Under the pieces are notes generated by a model. That model searched no databases. It was not told the origin of the DNA and saw only the letters and a program-made list of their open reading frames with translations. The position numbers were made by a program, and so were the translations under genes. Shown piece after piece: positions 4,801-5,914 of a stretch of DNA of 5,914 nucleotides (position 1 is its first letter; every line of letters starts with the position of its first letter). Source of the DNA: Clostridia bacterium (GTDB taxonomy: Bacteria; Bacillota; Clostridia; Oscillospirales; Acutalibacteraceae); the NCBI GenBank assembly GCA_017552845.1, contig JAFZOE010000156.1:1-5914 (forward strand). The letters are read 5' to 3'.

Positions 4801-5914
4801 TCAATATCCGAAATCGAAGGGGTTGTTGCTGCTGCCGTTGCCGCCGCCGTAGAAGTATTCGAACGGGTCGATTACCTGCTGGGTGGTGGTCTGCTCGGCG
4901 TCGCCCCTGTCTTCGACGAGGGTCGCTTCGACCTCGAATTCCTCAACGCTGTAGTTGCTGCCGACTCTGCAGAGCGTGAGCGTGAGCTTGTCGCCGACCT
5001 TGCCGTTGTCGATAAGGCTTATCAGCACATCCGCGGTCGTGAGTTCCTTGCCGTTGACCTTGGTTATCATATCGTATTTCTGCGCCTTGGTGCCGTTGAG
5101 CGAGGAATCGGCGCTGATCTCATTGATGATGAGCGTGCCTGCGGGAAGTCCCTTGAGCTGAGCAATCATATAATACTGAGTGCTTGCGGAGACGGGATAA
5201 TAGGTGATGCCGAGCTTCGGTCTGTCGGGAATATAGCTATACTGAATGAGGTCGTCGATAATCTCCTTCGCCGATGAAATCGGAATCGCGAAACCCATGC
5301 CCTCATACTGGGTGCTGGCTATCTTCTGGGAATTGATGCCGATTACCTGGCCGTATTGATTGATAAGCATGCCGCCCGAGTTGCCGGGGTTGATTGCGGC
5401 GTCGTGCTGGATGCACTTCATCGTGTAGCCGATTTCGCTGCTGACGGGGCGGTTGATTGCCGAAACAAATCCGCCTGTAAACGAACCGAAGAATTCAACG
5501 CCGCCGGGGTTGCCGACCGCATAGACGGGATCGCCGATAACGAGCTTGTCGGAATCGCCGAATTCAGCTGCCTGAAGACCTGTCTTTGCAATTTTGATAA
5601 CGCCGATGTCGGTTCTCGTATCGTAGCCGACTATATCCGCATCGTAGGACTGGCCGTCCTCGGTCTGAACCGTTACTTTGATGCCTGCGGAATTGATAAC
5701 ATGGGCGCAGGTGATGATATAGGTATGCGATTTGTCGCTGCTTTCGCCCATGATGATGCCGCTGCCTTCGCCTGCCGCCGAATTGGTGGAGCGGTTGCTG
5801 TAAACCACGATGCCGACATTGCTCGCGCGGACCTTTTCGGCTATCTGCGCGGGAGTCAGGCCGCCGTCGGAGGATTTGGTCTTGGCCTTGGGCGTGTCGG
5901 CGATTGTGAGCTCC
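4801..5914 (-). CDS. htrA: HtrA/DegP-like serine protease with one PDZ domain (5' end outside window)
   Basis: The visible 370 residues are an S1C-family protease, which degrades or processes damaged or exported proteins at the cell surface or envelope. The frame is open to the right edge; the GTG at 5808 is internal, since the upstream codons encode LTPAQIAEKVRAS, a typical HtrA pre-domain segment. An N-terminal membrane anchor would lie outside the window. Seen (visible numbering): a low-complexity Lys/Ser linker (8-16); catalytic His71 in TCAHVI, Asp102 in DTRTDIGV and Ser179 in NPGNSGG, so the triad is intact; GMGFAIP (205-211), the usual end-of-protease segment; one PDZ domain (about 231-335) with PAGTLIINEI as part of its core; and a C-terminal tail (338-370) rich in Thr/Gln, then Gly/Asn/aromatic residues. 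It is convergent with the oxidoreductase operon and separated by a shared terminator, so no functional link is implied. Confidence 0.93.
   Translation of the reverse strand, partial: ELTIADTPKAKTKSSDGGLTPAQIAEKVRASNVGIVVYSNRSTNSAAGEGSGIIMGESSDKSHTYIITCAHVINSAGIKVTVQTEDGQSYDADIVGYDTRTDIGVIKIAKTGLQAAEFGDSDKLVIGDPVYAVGNPGGVEFFGSFTGGFVSAINRPVSSEIGYTMKCIQHDAAINPGNSGGMLINQYGQVIGINSQKIASTQYEGMGFAIPISSAKEIIDDLIQYSYIPDRPKLGITYYPVSASTQYYMIAQLKGLPAGTLIINEISADSSLNGTKAQKYDMITKVNGKELTTADVLISLIDNGKVGDKLTLTLCRVGSNYSVEEFEVEATLVEDRGDAEQTTTQQVIDPFEYFYGGGNGSSNNPFDFGY

Noticed and set aside
4400..4804. 134-codon open frame on the minus strand over the gamma subunit and terminator
   Set aside because: It runs through the terminator hairpin into the gamma-subunit antisense, and its N-terminal hydrophobic stretch comes from the AT-rich terminator region. 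No family resemblance.
5806..5808. GTG as the start of the HtrA-like protease
   Set aside because: Codons upstream stay open to the edge and encode the usual HtrA segment LTPAQIAEKVRAS before the protease domain.

Overview
The window reads as a compact anaerobic central-metabolism locus from a Firmicute of the class Clostridia, probably an Oscillospirales/Ruminococcaceae-type gut or rumen bacterium. This is inference from three things: the strong AGGAGG-type ribosome binding sites, the four-subunit ferredoxin-dependent 2-oxoacid oxidoreductase, and the HtrA-type protease with one PDZ domain. Base composition is moderately GC-rich with strong third-position C preference in most genes. No mobile element, RNA gene, CRISPR array or origin was seen.

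Layout. Bases 2-4738 hold seven genes on the plus strand with very little space between them. They are: the 3' end of an AMP-forming acyl-CoA synthetase; a branched-chain amino acid aminotransferase (ilvE); a 222-residue P-loop ATPase of unknown role that overlaps ilvE by 7 nt; a 68-residue 2x[4Fe-4S] ferredoxin; and the alpha (VorB-like), beta (thiamine-diphosphate, VorA-like) and gamma subunits of a 2-oxoacid:ferredoxin oxidoreductase. A strong hairpin at 4759-4784 closes the operon. Facing it on the minus strand is the 3' part of an HtrA/DegP-like serine protease, which runs off the right edge. The hairpin sits between two convergent stop codons and probably ends transcription from both sides.

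How the genes could work together. The oxidoreductase interconverts a 2-oxoacid plus CoA with an acyl-CoA, CO2 and reduced ferredoxin. The aminotransferase links branched-chain amino acids to their 2-oxoacids, and the synthetase links free carboxylic acids to acyl-CoA. Together the three make a complete route between short branched-chain (or possibly aryl) fatty acids and amino acids. With an AMP-forming synthetase the favoured direction is probably assimilatory: acid to acyl-CoA, reductive carboxylation to the 2-oxoacid, then transamination. This resembles the route known physiologically from rumen bacteria that need isobutyrate, 2-methylbutyrate or isovalerate. Substrate identity and direction cannot be proved from sequence.

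The least explained part is the P-loop ATPase at 1488-2156. It sits inside the operon between ilvE and the ferredoxin subunit, has an intact Walker A, and has no Fe-S scaffold cysteines.
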